A stretch of DNA of 64,000 nt, from NCBI GenBank assembly GCA_015056325.1, contig SVGL01000004.1:1-64000 (forward strand), given 5' to 3'. This DNA comes from Clostridiales bacterium. Lineage in GTDB: Bacteria; Bacillota; Clostridia; Christensenellales; Aristaeellaceae. The notes beneath the pieces were generated by a model. It worked only from the letters and a program-made list of their open reading frames with translations, was not told where the DNA came from and searched no databases. Of this stretch, positions 52,064 through 59,085 are shown one piece after another. Each line of letters opens with the position of its first letter. Position 1 is the stretch's first letter. The translations under genes and the position numbers were made by a program.

Positions 52064-54070
52064 ATGATGCACGAAGGCGAGCGCAGCCAGGATTTTGAGT
52101 TCCAATGGGACAACTGGCGCGTGAAGGATGTCATAGGCAGAGGCTCCTTCAGCACGGTGTACACAGTGGTCAAAGAAGAATTCGGTACGACCTATGAAGC
52201 GGCGCTCAAGCACATTTCCATCCCGAAAAGTGAAGCTGAGTACAGAGAAGCCTTCAACGTATCGTTTTCCTCGGAGGAGCAGGCCTGGAACTATTACAGA
52301 GATGGTGCTCAGCGGCTGAAAAAAGAGATCGATCTGATGTTCATGCTGCAGGGACATAGCCACATTGTGAATTATCAGGCCCACAAGGTCACAGAAAAAA
52401 AGAATATGCCGGGCTATGATGTGTACATCCGCATGGAAAAGCTCAGGACTTTGCCCCAGATCATTCGGGAAAAGGGGGATCTGAGCCAGGAGGAAGTGCT
52501 CAAAGTCGGCCTGGACATTTGTGATGCGCTCAAAGCCGTTCATGCTGAATACGTTCTGCACAGAGATATCAAGCTGGAGAATGTTTTCTTCGGTAAGGGT
52601 GAATACAAGCTGGGCGACTTTGGCGTGTCCCGCACACTGGGGCATATGGACAAGGTGACGACCGCTGGTACGCCCCACTACATGGCGCCGGAGATCTTCC
52701 GGCGTGCAGCGGTGGATTATTCGGCGGATATCTACTCCCTGGGCATCATGCTATATCGGCTGCTCAATGGCAATCGGGTGCCTTTCCTGCCGGCAGACAG
52801 GTCGATTGCGCCGACTTGGGATCAGGAGCAGGAGGCGTTCAGCCGCCGCATGAATGGTGAAACGCTGCCAATGATTCCCGGTGTTCGGGAGGACCTGATG
52901 CAGGTGGTGCTCAAGGCTTGTGCTTACCGGCCTGAAGATCGCTATCAGAGCGCGTTGGAGATGGCAGCGGAGCTGGAAGGCTGCCGCGGGCCGAAACCGG
53001 TGCAGTATCCGAATCAGGGCAATTCGGTGGACTGGGGGGGCGACTGGTCTTTCAATCATTCGTCCTCTGACCAGAACTTGAACGGCCACATAGATCCCAA
53101 CGCAACGGTGATCGTTCCGGTCAATGACGGACCCGCGCAGGGGATGGAATCAGGCGGGCAAGGTGCGTCTACGGCTGATACGGAGCAACCTCCCGAAAAG
53201 CCGCAAGTTCCACCAGCGGTGGAAAAGGAAAAGCCTGCTAAGCCGGACAAGAAAACCAAGCATACGAAACGGCCTGCGAATCGCAAGAAGCTCCCGATTG
53301 GTGCCGTGTTCGCAGTAATCGCCCAGCTGGTCAAGGAATGCGGCGCGGCGATTGCCAAGGGCGCGAAGGCTGCGGTGACCGCATGCGCAGGAATTTTTGC
53401 AGCGATTGTCGGTTTGTTCAAGAGAAAGCCGAAAACGAAGCCTCCGATACAGGCAACGACAGCGACCAAACGTCCACAGCCTCAAAGGCAGCCTGCAAGC
53501 AATGATATCTGGAATGGGGAGAATGATCCTTGGGGATTGGGCGGCAGCACTGCAGCTGTAACCCCTGACCTTGGTGGTTCTCGTAAGGCTGTGTCACCCG
53601 GTGACTGGAACACAGGGGCAATATCGAATGGGAATCATTGGGACCCCTTCACGCCCCAGAGTTCTCGCAGAAGGCGGTTCTCCCTTTCGCCGGAACTGCT
53701 CAAGATTGGCGGCATTGCAGCGGTGGCGCTTGCAGTTGTGGTGCTGCTGATTGTGATGCTGGGTTCGGGCGGCCGGGCGGACTCGCTGGAGCTGAAGTAT
53801 TCCATCACAGCCGAGGGCAATGTCTTCCTGACATGGGAAGCGCTGCCGAAGGCGGACTGCTACGAAGTCTATGGCGGCGAGGCGGATGGCAATATGTCTG
53901 TCGACTGGCAGCTGCTGGCGGAGCGTGACGACAAGCAGAACTACCATATCAGCAATAAGTTCCTGCAGGCAGAGCAGGCGGGCTATCAGGTGAAGGCGAT
54001 CCTCAGGAACGGGGAAGAAATCATCTCCAACACCGTGTATGTGACGCAGCAGGAACGTACGGCCAAATGA
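52064..54070 (+). CDS. Transmembrane Ser/Thr protein kinase
   Basis: 668 aa. Kinase domain about 18-300: glycine loop GRGSFSTVY, Lys49 in AALKHI, catalytic Asp168 in HRDIKLEN, Asp185 in DFGVSR, APE motif. All catalytic residues are present. A Pro/Lys-rich linker contains a moderately hydrophobic Ala-rich stretch (about 412-447), then a clear membrane helix (about 545-567), and an outside C-terminal domain of about 100 residues with fibronectin III-like pattern (GNVFLTWEALPKADCYEVY). Unlike PASTA kinases it has no PASTA repeats. Its probable substrates are Thr residues in proteins of the same operon that are read by FHA domains. ATG follows TTGAGGAGG. Confidence 0.9.
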   Translation: MMHEGERSQDFEFQWDNWRVKDVIGRGSFSTVYTVVKEEFGTTYEAALKHISIPKSEAEYREAFNVSFSSEEQAWNYYRDGAQRLKKEIDLMFMLQGHSHIVNYQAHKVTEKKNMPGYDVYIRMEKLRTLPQIIREKGDLSQEEVLKVGLDICDALKAVHAEYVLHRDIKLENVFFGKGEYKLGDFGVSRTLGHMDKVTTAGTPHYMAPEIFRRAAVDYSADIYSLGIMLYRLLNGNRVPFLPADRSIAPTWDQEQEAFSRRMNGETLPMIPGVREDLMQVVLKACAYRPEDRYQSALEMAAELEGCRGPKPVQYPNQGNSVDWGGDWSFNHSSSDQNLNGHIDPNATVIVPVNDGPAQGMESGGQGASTADTEQPPEKPQVPPAVEKEKPAKPDKKTKHTKRPANRKKLPIGAVFAVIAQLVKECGAAIAKGAKAAVTACAGIFAAIVGLFKRKPKTKPPIQATTATKRPQPQRQPASNDIWNGENDPWGLGGSTAAVTPDLGGSRKAVSPGDWNTGAISNGNHWDPFTPQSSRRRRFSLSPELLKIGGIAAVALAVVVLLIVMLGSGGRADSLELKYSITAEGNVFLTWEALPKADCYEVYGGEADGNMSVDWQLLAERDDKQNYHISNKFLQAEQAGYQVKAILRNGEEIISNTVYVTQQERTAK

Positions 54071-54087
54071 TGCAGCAAGGAGAGCCT

Positions 54088-54351
54088 ATGGACAACAAGG
54101 AAATGCTTTTCGAGCAGATGAAGAATCCGGCCTTTGTGGATGCGCTGGGCCAGGCAAAATCCCTGGAGGAAGCAGTGCGTCTGTTGAATCACATGGGCAT
54201 AGCAGTAGCGCCGCAGGAGCTGCAGCGGGTTCAGCTGGGGGAGGACCGGGAGGGATACCTGACTGAGGATGCGTTGGAGTTCGTTTCTGGCGGCGCCCCG
54301 GAGGTCGGTGTCACACAGCTGCTGATGCCCAAACTTTTGCAAAAAAAGTGA
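54088..54351 (+). CDS. Nif11-like leader precursor peptide with a short core
   Basis: 87 aa. The leader (1-69) has the Nif11-like pattern: Phe/Met-rich start, NPAFVDALGQAKSLEEAV, HMGIAVAPQEL, then LTEDALEFVSGG ending in Gly-Gly. The predicted core is 18 residues (APEVGVTQLLMPKLLQKK), basic at the end, without Cys or Ser. It follows the kinase gene by 17 bp, with AAGGAG before the ATG at 54088. It has no leader-repeat promoter in front, unlike the next three peptide genes. Likely cut and exported by the C39 transporter. Confidence 0.82.
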   Translation: MDNKEMLFEQMKNPAFVDALGQAKSLEEAVRLLNHMGIAVAPQELQRVQLGEDREGYLTEDALEFVSGGAPEVGVTQLLMPKLLQKK

Positions 54352-54369
54352 GAAAAGATTTGCAAACGG

Positions 54370-54401
54370 TGTAACAGCGTGTCGCGCAGCGTGTATATAA
54401 G
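54370..54401 (+). promoter_or_regulatory. Repeated promoter-like block before precursor gene 2a
   Basis: TGTAACA (54370-54376) and GCAGCGTGTATATAAG (ending 54401). The same pair with identical spacing recurs at 54808 and 55246. It can be read as an ECF-type promoter (TGTAAC, 14 nt, CGTGTA) or as a weak sigma-A type (GTAACA, 17 nt, TATATA). Confidence 0.55.
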
Positions 54402-54456
54402 AGTGAAAGCACACAAGTGCAAAAGACAAAACAGAAAGATGAGAGGAGAACAAAAC

Positions 54457-54786
54457 ATGGAAAAGAAGATCATTAATCAGGAAGAACTGCTGGAGCGACT
54501 GGAAGATGCGCAGACTACGGAAGAAGTCATGGAACTGATGGCGGAAGTAGGCGTGGAACTGAACCCTGAAGAGGTTGCCAAGGCACAGGCAGAGGCGGAA
54601 GCTGAGCTGAACGAGGAAGACCTTGAAGAGGTGACCGGCGGGAGCATCATTGGTACTGCGGTTGTGATCGCCAAGACGATCGCTGCAATCGCGTCCGGCA
54701 TCAAGGCTGCGATTTGGCTTGCCAAGCTGTCTGGCCAGGCGTACAAGACCGCCAAGAACTGGCTGAAGAAGAACGGTTACATTTAA
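54457..54786 (+). CDS. Nif11-like precursor peptide, duplicated gene copy 1
   Basis: 109 aa. Leader 1-62: acidic, with LLERLEDAQTTEEVMELMAE, GVELNPEEV, an Ala-Glu-rich helix and LNEEDLEEVTGG. After the Gly-Gly (61-62) comes a 47-residue core rich in Ala, Ile and Lys (begins SIIGTAVVIAK, ends AKNWLKKNGYI), with no Cys. It looks like a cationic membrane-active helix, as in unmodified class II bacteriocins. The ATG follows GAGAGGAG. An upstream in-frame extension is the transcribed leader and not protein. Protein identical to copy 2. Confidence 0.88.
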   Translation: MEKKIINQEELLERLEDAQTTEEVMELMAEVGVELNPEEVAKAQAEAEAELNEEDLEEVTGGSIIGTAVVIAKTIAAIASGIKAAIWLAKLSGQAYKTAKNWLKKNGYI

Positions 54787-54807
54787 TCGAAAAAAGTTTA
54801 GAAAGCC

Positions 54808-54839
54808 TGTAACAACACGTAGTGCAGCGTGTATATAAG
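54808..54839 (+). promoter_or_regulatory. Repeated promoter-like block before precursor gene 2b
   Basis: TGTAACA (54808-54814) and GCAGCGTGTATATAAG, same spacing as at 54370 and 55246. The bases between the boxes differ among copies while the boxes are kept. Confidence 0.55.
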
Positions 54840-54894
54840 AGTGAAAGCACACAAGTGCAAAAGACAAAACAGAAAGATGAGAGGAGAACAAAAC

Positions 54895-55224
54895 ATGGAA
54901 AAGAAGATCATTAATCAGGAAGAACTGCTGGAGCGACTGGAAGATGCGCAGACTACGGAAGAAGTCATGGAACTGATGGCGGAAGTAGGCGTGGAACTGA
55001 ACCCTGAAGAGGTTGCCAAGGCACAGGCAGAGGCGGAAGCTGAGCTGAACGAGGAAGACCTTGAAGAGGTGACCGGCGGGAGCATCATTGGTACTGCGGT
55101 TGTGATCGCCAAGACGATCGCTGCAATCGCGTCCGGCATCAAGGCTGCGATTTGGCTTGCCAAGCTGTCTGGTCAGGCGTACAAGACCGCCAAGAACTGG
55201 CTGAAGAAGAACGGTTACATTTAA
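54895..55224 (+). CDS. Nif11-like precursor peptide, duplicated gene copy 2
   Basis: 109 aa, the same protein as copy 1 (leader 62 aa ending TGG, core 47 aa). Differences from copy 1 are silent. It has its own promoter-like block and GAGAGGAG ribosome site 110 bp after copy 1. Duplication doubles gene dosage and gives each gene its own promoter, suggesting that the peptide is needed in large amounts. Probable substrate of the C39-ABC exporter encoded upstream. Confidence 0.88.
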   Translation: MEKKIINQEELLERLEDAQTTEEVMELMAEVGVELNPEEVAKAQAEAEAELNEEDLEEVTGGSIIGTAVVIAKTIAAIASGIKAAIWLAKLSGQAYKTAKNWLKKNGYI

Positions 55225-55245
55225 TCGAAAAAAGTTTAGAAAGCC

Positions 55246-55277
55246 TGTAACAACACGCAGTGCAGCGTGTATATAAG
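55246..55277 (+). promoter_or_regulatory. Repeated promoter-like block before precursor gene 3
   Basis: TGTAACA (55246-55252) and GCAGCGTGTATATAAG. The block and the untranslated leader through the ribosome site are almost identical to those of the two preceding genes, although the coding region differs. Confidence 0.55.
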
Positions 55278-55332
55278 AGTGAAAGCACACAAGTACAAAA
55301 GACAAAACAGAAAGATGAGAGGAGAACAAATC

Positions 55333-55665
55333 ATGGATAAGCAGATGCTGACTGCCGAAGAGCTTCAGGCGAAGGCAAAGGAACAGGGCTACGAGCTGTC
55401 TCTGGAGGACTGTGAAGAGGCGATTGATGCTCTGGAAAATACCGATATGTCTGATGTGGAGAATATGAGTGAAGATTCTCTGGAGAATGTTGTCGGTGGT
55501 GCGGTGACCAAGGCTTACATCACCGCGTATATTCGTCCGTGGTTCGGCATTCGGGGTTCGTTTGGCAAGATTACCGCTTCTGAGCGAGAGATGATTGCAA
55601 AGGCCCAGAAGCTCTTTGGCAAAGTGGGCCTAGCCGTTGCGACTGCCATTGCTTTGACCAAGTAA
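55333..55665 (+). CDS. Third precursor peptide with divergent core
   Basis: 110 aa. Leader 1-56: LTAEELQAKAKEQGYELSLEDCEEAID, then acidic DMSDVENMSEDSLENVVGG ending in Gly-Gly. Core of 54 residues (starts AVTKAYITAYIRPWFGIRG, ends GLAVATAIALTK), cationic, aromatic at its N-terminal part, hydrophobic at its C-terminal part, no Cys. The leader differs from the Nif11-like ones but keeps an ELSLEDC/GG style. The 5' untranslated leader is shared with the duplicated genes, which points to cassette-like exchange of coding parts. The core could be the partner peptide of a two-component bacteriocin; not proven. Confidence 0.84.
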   Translation: MDKQMLTAEELQAKAKEQGYELSLEDCEEAIDALENTDMSDVENMSEDSLENVVGGAVTKAYITAYIRPWFGIRGSFGKITASEREMIAKAQKLFGKVGLAVATAIALTK

Positions 55666-55707
55666 TGGTATCCCACCCGCATCCATTAGATGAATCGAGG
55701 TTCCGTT

Positions 55708-55890
55708 ATGATTGAGAAGCTGCTGTTTTTGATGAGGGATATGGAGGATAACTTCTCGCCTAAGGATCGGCTGAGCAAGCTGATCAAGCGGGAAGACGAA
55801 ATGACCGAACTGGCGCTGGATGACCTCTATGAGGTGGCTGCGGCGGCGCAGATTCCCCCCTTCAATCCGGAGAAGAAGCGGGAAAAGTAA
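55708..55890 (+). CDS. Small leader-like protein without Gly-Gly site
   Basis: 60 aa, starting at the ATG preceded by GAGGT (55695-55699). Acidic-basic helix MIEKLLFLMRDMEDNF, then ELALDDLYEVAAAAQ, which mimics the ELSLDDLEEVAGG end of leader peptides but has Ala in place of both Gly. A short Pro/Lys-rich tail follows (IPPFNPEKKREK). Could be a degenerate precursor, an immunity or a regulatory peptide. It lies between the precursors and the vWA-FHA gene. Confidence 0.65.
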   Translation: MIEKLLFLMRDMEDNFSPKDRLSKLIKREDEMTELALDDLYEVAAAAQIPPFNPEKKREK

Positions 55891-55954
55891 ACGGGTACAC
55901 ATGGGGGGCAAAGCGAGGCTTTGCTTCCTATTGTTGTGCTTTGAAGGAGTGTTG

Positions 55955-58216
55955 ATGATGGAGCATACGGGCGTGTGGGCCAGATTGGCGTTGCTGTTGG
56001 CAGCGCTGATGCTGATGTGCTCCTTTGCCTTGGCAGAGGAGGCGTCACTGGAGATCCTGTCCTGCGTGCAGCAGGGGGATCAGGTGGTGCTGAACTTTGT
56101 GTGCCTGGATGAGCATAACGCACAGGTGGCATTGTCGCTGAACGCTGCGGATTGGACCGTCCGCGGCGCGGAAAGCCATGCGGACATGCGGGTGGATGGT
56201 GTCAGCCGCAACAATGGCGGGGTACACTACATCTTTGTCTATGAGACGTCCGCTGCGGTTGGCAGTGAGGCCTACAACGCCAGAACGCAGGCCCAGTGCA
56301 TTGAAGCGATGAAAGCGAGTGTCGATGAGCTCAAGCTGGGCGACAGCGTGAGCGTTGTTCAGCTGGGAAAGAAGCTGGAGATCATCCTCAACCATGCGGG
56401 CGACAAGGCAGGCATCGTTACGGCCTTGAATAAGCTGAAAAAGAACAGCGAAGGCGATGCTCCCAAGCTCTATGATCAGATTGGCGAAGCGCTTGATCAG
56501 CTGACAACCAAGGCTGGCGAGCGCACGGTAATGATCATCCTCTCTACAGGCATTGACAGCGGAAGCAAGCTGACAAAGTATGAGCTGGCCCAGCGTCTGG
56601 AAAATGCCCAGGTGTCAGTATATCCTGTGCTGGTGAAGGCAAGAAATGATACGCAAAGTGCCAGCGGCCTGGAGGCACTGTGTGTCCGCGGCGGTTACAT
56701 GCTGCAGGCGGACAGGGTCAAGAACCAGAATGAGATGGTGACTTTCCTCAAGGAGCTCCTGCCTGCTGTGCGCGACGTCTACACTTTGACTGCTCGGGCG
56801 ACAGATGCATCCTATAATGATCAAGCGGGGATGCTGCTTCGTGTATTCGTCCGCCACAATGGGGGCAAGATCAGCGGTGAAGCCCATCTGACGACGGATG
56901 ACCGGATGTACACGGTTGTCAGCGTTCCGGTGGCGGCAGCAACGGCTGCGCCTCAGACGGTGGAACCCATCGCAACCGCCACGGTTGAACCTCCTGTGCC
57001 GCAGGCGAGCGAGCCTGCAGCCACCGTGGGGGAGACAGTGAATGCAGAGGATAATACTCCTGTGCAGGAGGAGCCTGAAGCGACAGAGCCCATGCAGGAG
57101 GAACAGCCGGCACCAGCTGAAGTGACGCCTGTAACGGACTCCGACGCTGGTTCCGGGCTGATGACATACATCCTGCTGGGCGGCGGCGCGCTGGTTGTGC
57201 TGGCGGCGGTTGTGCTGGTGGTTGTGCTGGTCATGGGCAAGTCCAAGAAGGCAAAGGTACAGAAGCATGAAAAGGAGCGTCCTGCGGCATCGATCAATCC
57301 GCAATTTGGTGTGATGAAGGCAGGGACGGCGCCCGCGCCCACGACAGCTTCCGCTAAGGCAGAAAAGCCTGCAGAGTCTTCCAAGCCGACGTCCGCACCG
57401 GCCCCGACTTCGACGACGAATCCGGCGGATTTCTTTAACTCTGATCCCGCGCCAGCTCCTGTGAGTCCGCCAGCAACGGTTCGATCTGCGCCTGTACAGC
57501 AGATTGCCTGGAATATGGCGGTGGATGAGAGGAAGGCAGCGCCTGTGCAGTCCACTGGCTGGGAAAGCACGATGGATGAACGCCAGGCGCAGCAGAAGCA
57601 GCCTGCAAATCTGGATGTGACGCAGGACGAGCGCCAGGTAAAGCCGGCACAGTCTGAAAGTGTTGGCTGGCCGGTAACATCTGCGAATCTGGATGTGACG
57701 CAGGATGAGCGTCATGTGAAGCCGATCCAGTCTGCAAACTTCGATGTGACCAGGGACGAGCGCCAAGTGCAGCCTGCGGGTTTCGATGTAACCCGGGATG
57801 AGCGGCCTGTGCAGCCAGCGGCGTCTGCTGCTGATCAAACGGTCCAGGCCATGCAGTGGGAGCCGCATCTGATCCTGACCATTACTGATGCCAATGGCAC
57901 CCGGGAGATTGCCAAGCCGCTGGCAACCGGTGGTGAGATCACCCTGGGCCGAGAAAACACAGATATCCTTCTGGATCGCCATGACCATTCTATCAGCCGC
58001 AGCCATTTGTCCATCAAACTGACGGCCAGCAGCCTGGCGGTGGTGGATCATTCTGGAAACGGTACGATGGTGGACGGCCATCTTCTGCGCCACGGTGAGA
58101 CAAGACTGACCATCGGCAGTGAGATGCAGCTGGGCGGTCTGGATGAAGCCGCTGCAAACAGAGTGGCTACGGTTATCCGGGTGAAGGAGTTCCGGTATCC
58201 TGGTGCAACCCGCTGA
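55955..58216 (+). CDS. vWA domain, membrane helix, DVTxDER repeats and FHA domain
   Basis: 753 aa. Signal peptide (to about 27), extracellular vWA-like domain (about 30-340; FVYETSAAVGS in the MIDAS loop position, MIILSTGIDSG), a Pro/Glu/Thr-rich stalk, a membrane helix (about 402-428), and a cytoplasmic part. This contains a disordered Ala/Pro region, six loose repeats of the type DVTQDERQVKP (about 517-625), and a C-terminal FHA domain (about 635-740: ITLGRENTDILL, SISRSHLSI, NGTMVDG). Thr residues in the repeats are candidate kinase targets. So one protein links the outside (vWA) to phospho-recognition inside. ATG at 55955 or 55958 follows GAAGGAG. Confidence 0.85.
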   Translation: MMEHTGVWARLALLLAALMLMCSFALAEEASLEILSCVQQGDQVVLNFVCLDEHNAQVALSLNAADWTVRGAESHADMRVDGVSRNNGGVHYIFVYETSAAVGSEAYNARTQAQCIEAMKASVDELKLGDSVSVVQLGKKLEIILNHAGDKAGIVTALNKLKKNSEGDAPKLYDQIGEALDQLTTKAGERTVMIILSTGIDSGSKLTKYELAQRLENAQVSVYPVLVKARNDTQSASGLEALCVRGGYMLQADRVKNQNEMVTFLKELLPAVRDVYTLTARATDASYNDQAGMLLRVFVRHNGGKISGEAHLTTDDRMYTVVSVPVAAATAAPQTVEPIATATVEPPVPQASEPAATVGETVNAEDNTPVQEEPEATEPMQEEQPAPAEVTPVTDSDAGSGLMTYILLGGGALVVLAAVVLVVVLVMGKSKKAKVQKHEKERPAASINPQFGVMKAGTAPAPTTASAKAEKPAESSKPTSAPAPTSTTNPADFFNSDPAPAPVSPPATVRSAPVQQIAWNMAVDERKAAPVQSTGWESTMDERQAQQKQPANLDVTQDERQVKPAQSESVGWPVTSANLDVTQDERHVKPIQSANFDVTRDERQVQPAGFDVTRDERPVQPAASAADQTVQAMQWEPHLILTITDANGTREIAKPLATGGEITLGRENTDILLDRHDHSISRSHLSIKLTASSLAVVDHSGNGTMVDGHLLRHGETRLTIGSEMQLGGLDEAAANRVATVIRVKEFRYPGATR

Positions 58217-58235
58217 GACGGAGGAATGAACTAGA

Positions 58236-59033
58236 ATGAGGATTGAAGCTTGTGCGGTGAATCACAAGGGACTTGTCAGGCTAAACAACGAGGATAACTT
58301 CTACCTCTCCGGCAGCTTTATTGCCAAGGAACTGGTGGATCAGCCCTCCTGCCTGACCAAGCTGCTGACGGATCAAAGCCCGGTGATTGCCGCTGTTTGC
58401 GACGGCGTGGGCGGCGCCCAGGCAGGAGAAGTGGCCGCGTATACGGTGGTGAGCGCCCTGGGGGCCCTGATGTCCGGCTTTAATCAGGTGCATGATACGG
58501 AGCAGATCACCATTGCCATGCGCCGCGTTTCTCAGCGGATCGCCAGCCTCCGCCAGAATGACACCGAATCCATGGGCGCAACCATCGTCATGGCGTGCAT
58601 CCAGGGGGAACGCTTGCTGATCACCAACGTGGGTGACAGCCGTGCATACCTGATGCGATCGGACAGGCTTTATCAGCTCAGTGAAGATCACAGCGAAGTA
58701 CAGCGGTTGTACAACATGGGAATCATCACCCGCGAGGAGATGAACACTCACCCCAGGAGACACGTCATTACCCAGTACCTGGGATTGCCGGAGACCGAGC
58801 TGCTGATTGAGCCGGCTTATTCAGAGATCATCCAGCTGCAGCCGGGCGATCGGATACTGCTGTGCTCAGATGGCGTGACGGATATGCTCAGCGACGAGGA
58901 TATTGCGCAGATCCTGCAGAATGTACCCAATTGCGAAACAGCAGCACAGACGCTGGTGACCAGCGCCCTTCAAAACGGCGGCAAGGATAATACCACGGCT
59001 CTGCTTCTGCAGGTGCTGCAGGAAAATGAATAG
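58236..59033 (+). CDS. PP2C-family Ser/Thr phosphatase
   Basis: 265 aa, a single PP2C domain without membrane helix. Metal-binding motifs: NNEDNF, AAVCDGVGGAQAGE, TNVGDSRAYL, LLCSDGVTDML and GGKDNTTAL. It would remove phosphate from Thr/Ser residues modified by the transmembrane kinase of the same operon, making the signal reversible. The last gene of the operon, followed at once by a terminator. ATG follows CGGAGGA. Confidence 0.94.
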   Translation: MRIEACAVNHKGLVRLNNEDNFYLSGSFIAKELVDQPSCLTKLLTDQSPVIAAVCDGVGGAQAGEVAAYTVVSALGALMSGFNQVHDTEQITIAMRRVSQRIASLRQNDTESMGATIVMACIQGERLLITNVGDSRAYLMRSDRLYQLSEDHSEVQRLYNMGIITREEMNTHPRRHVITQYLGLPETELLIEPAYSEIIQLQPGDRILLCSDGVTDMLSDEDIAQILQNVPNCETAAQTLVTSALQNGGKDNTTALLLQVLQENE

Positions 59034-59041
59034 GAACAGAG

Positions 59042-59077
59042 CAAAGCGCCGGAGATATCATGTCTCCGGCGCTTTTA
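59042..59077. terminator. Terminator of the 16-kb operon
   Basis: GCGCCGGAGA / TCTCCGGCGC 10-bp stem with a 7-nt loop, followed by TTTT. It also serves the minus-strand gene ending at 59086, with a shorter T run in that direction. Confidence 0.85.
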
Positions 59078-59085
59078 GATTGGAT

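Larger units (their letters stand above)
54370..55245 (+). repeat. Tandem duplication of a 438-bp promoter-plus-precursor unit
   Basis: Unit 1 starts at TGTAACA 54370, unit 2 at 54808, exactly 438 bp apart, and the two are nearly identical through the coding region (for example one silent change GGC to GGT). The next copy of the leader starts at 55246 but is followed by a different coding region. This is a recent gene duplication. Confidence 0.9.

Noticed and set aside
54379-54456. N-terminal extension MSRSVYIRVKAHK before the precursor peptides
   Set aside because: It is the untranslated leader: repeated in all three units, starts inside the promoter-like block, and the true ATG has GAGAGGAG.
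54370-55665. CRISPR-like array
   Set aside because: The repeats are 438-bp gene duplications, not short direct repeats with spacers; no cas genes.
54088-55665. Lanthipeptide or sactipeptide cluster
   Set aside because: Cores lack Cys and no LanM, LanB/C or radical SAM maturase lies in the operon.
43021-59033. Type VII (ESX/Yuk) secretion system
   Set aside because: FHA and kinase genes recall it, but there is no EssC/YukBA ATPase and no WXG100 protein; the exporter is of the C39 ABC type.
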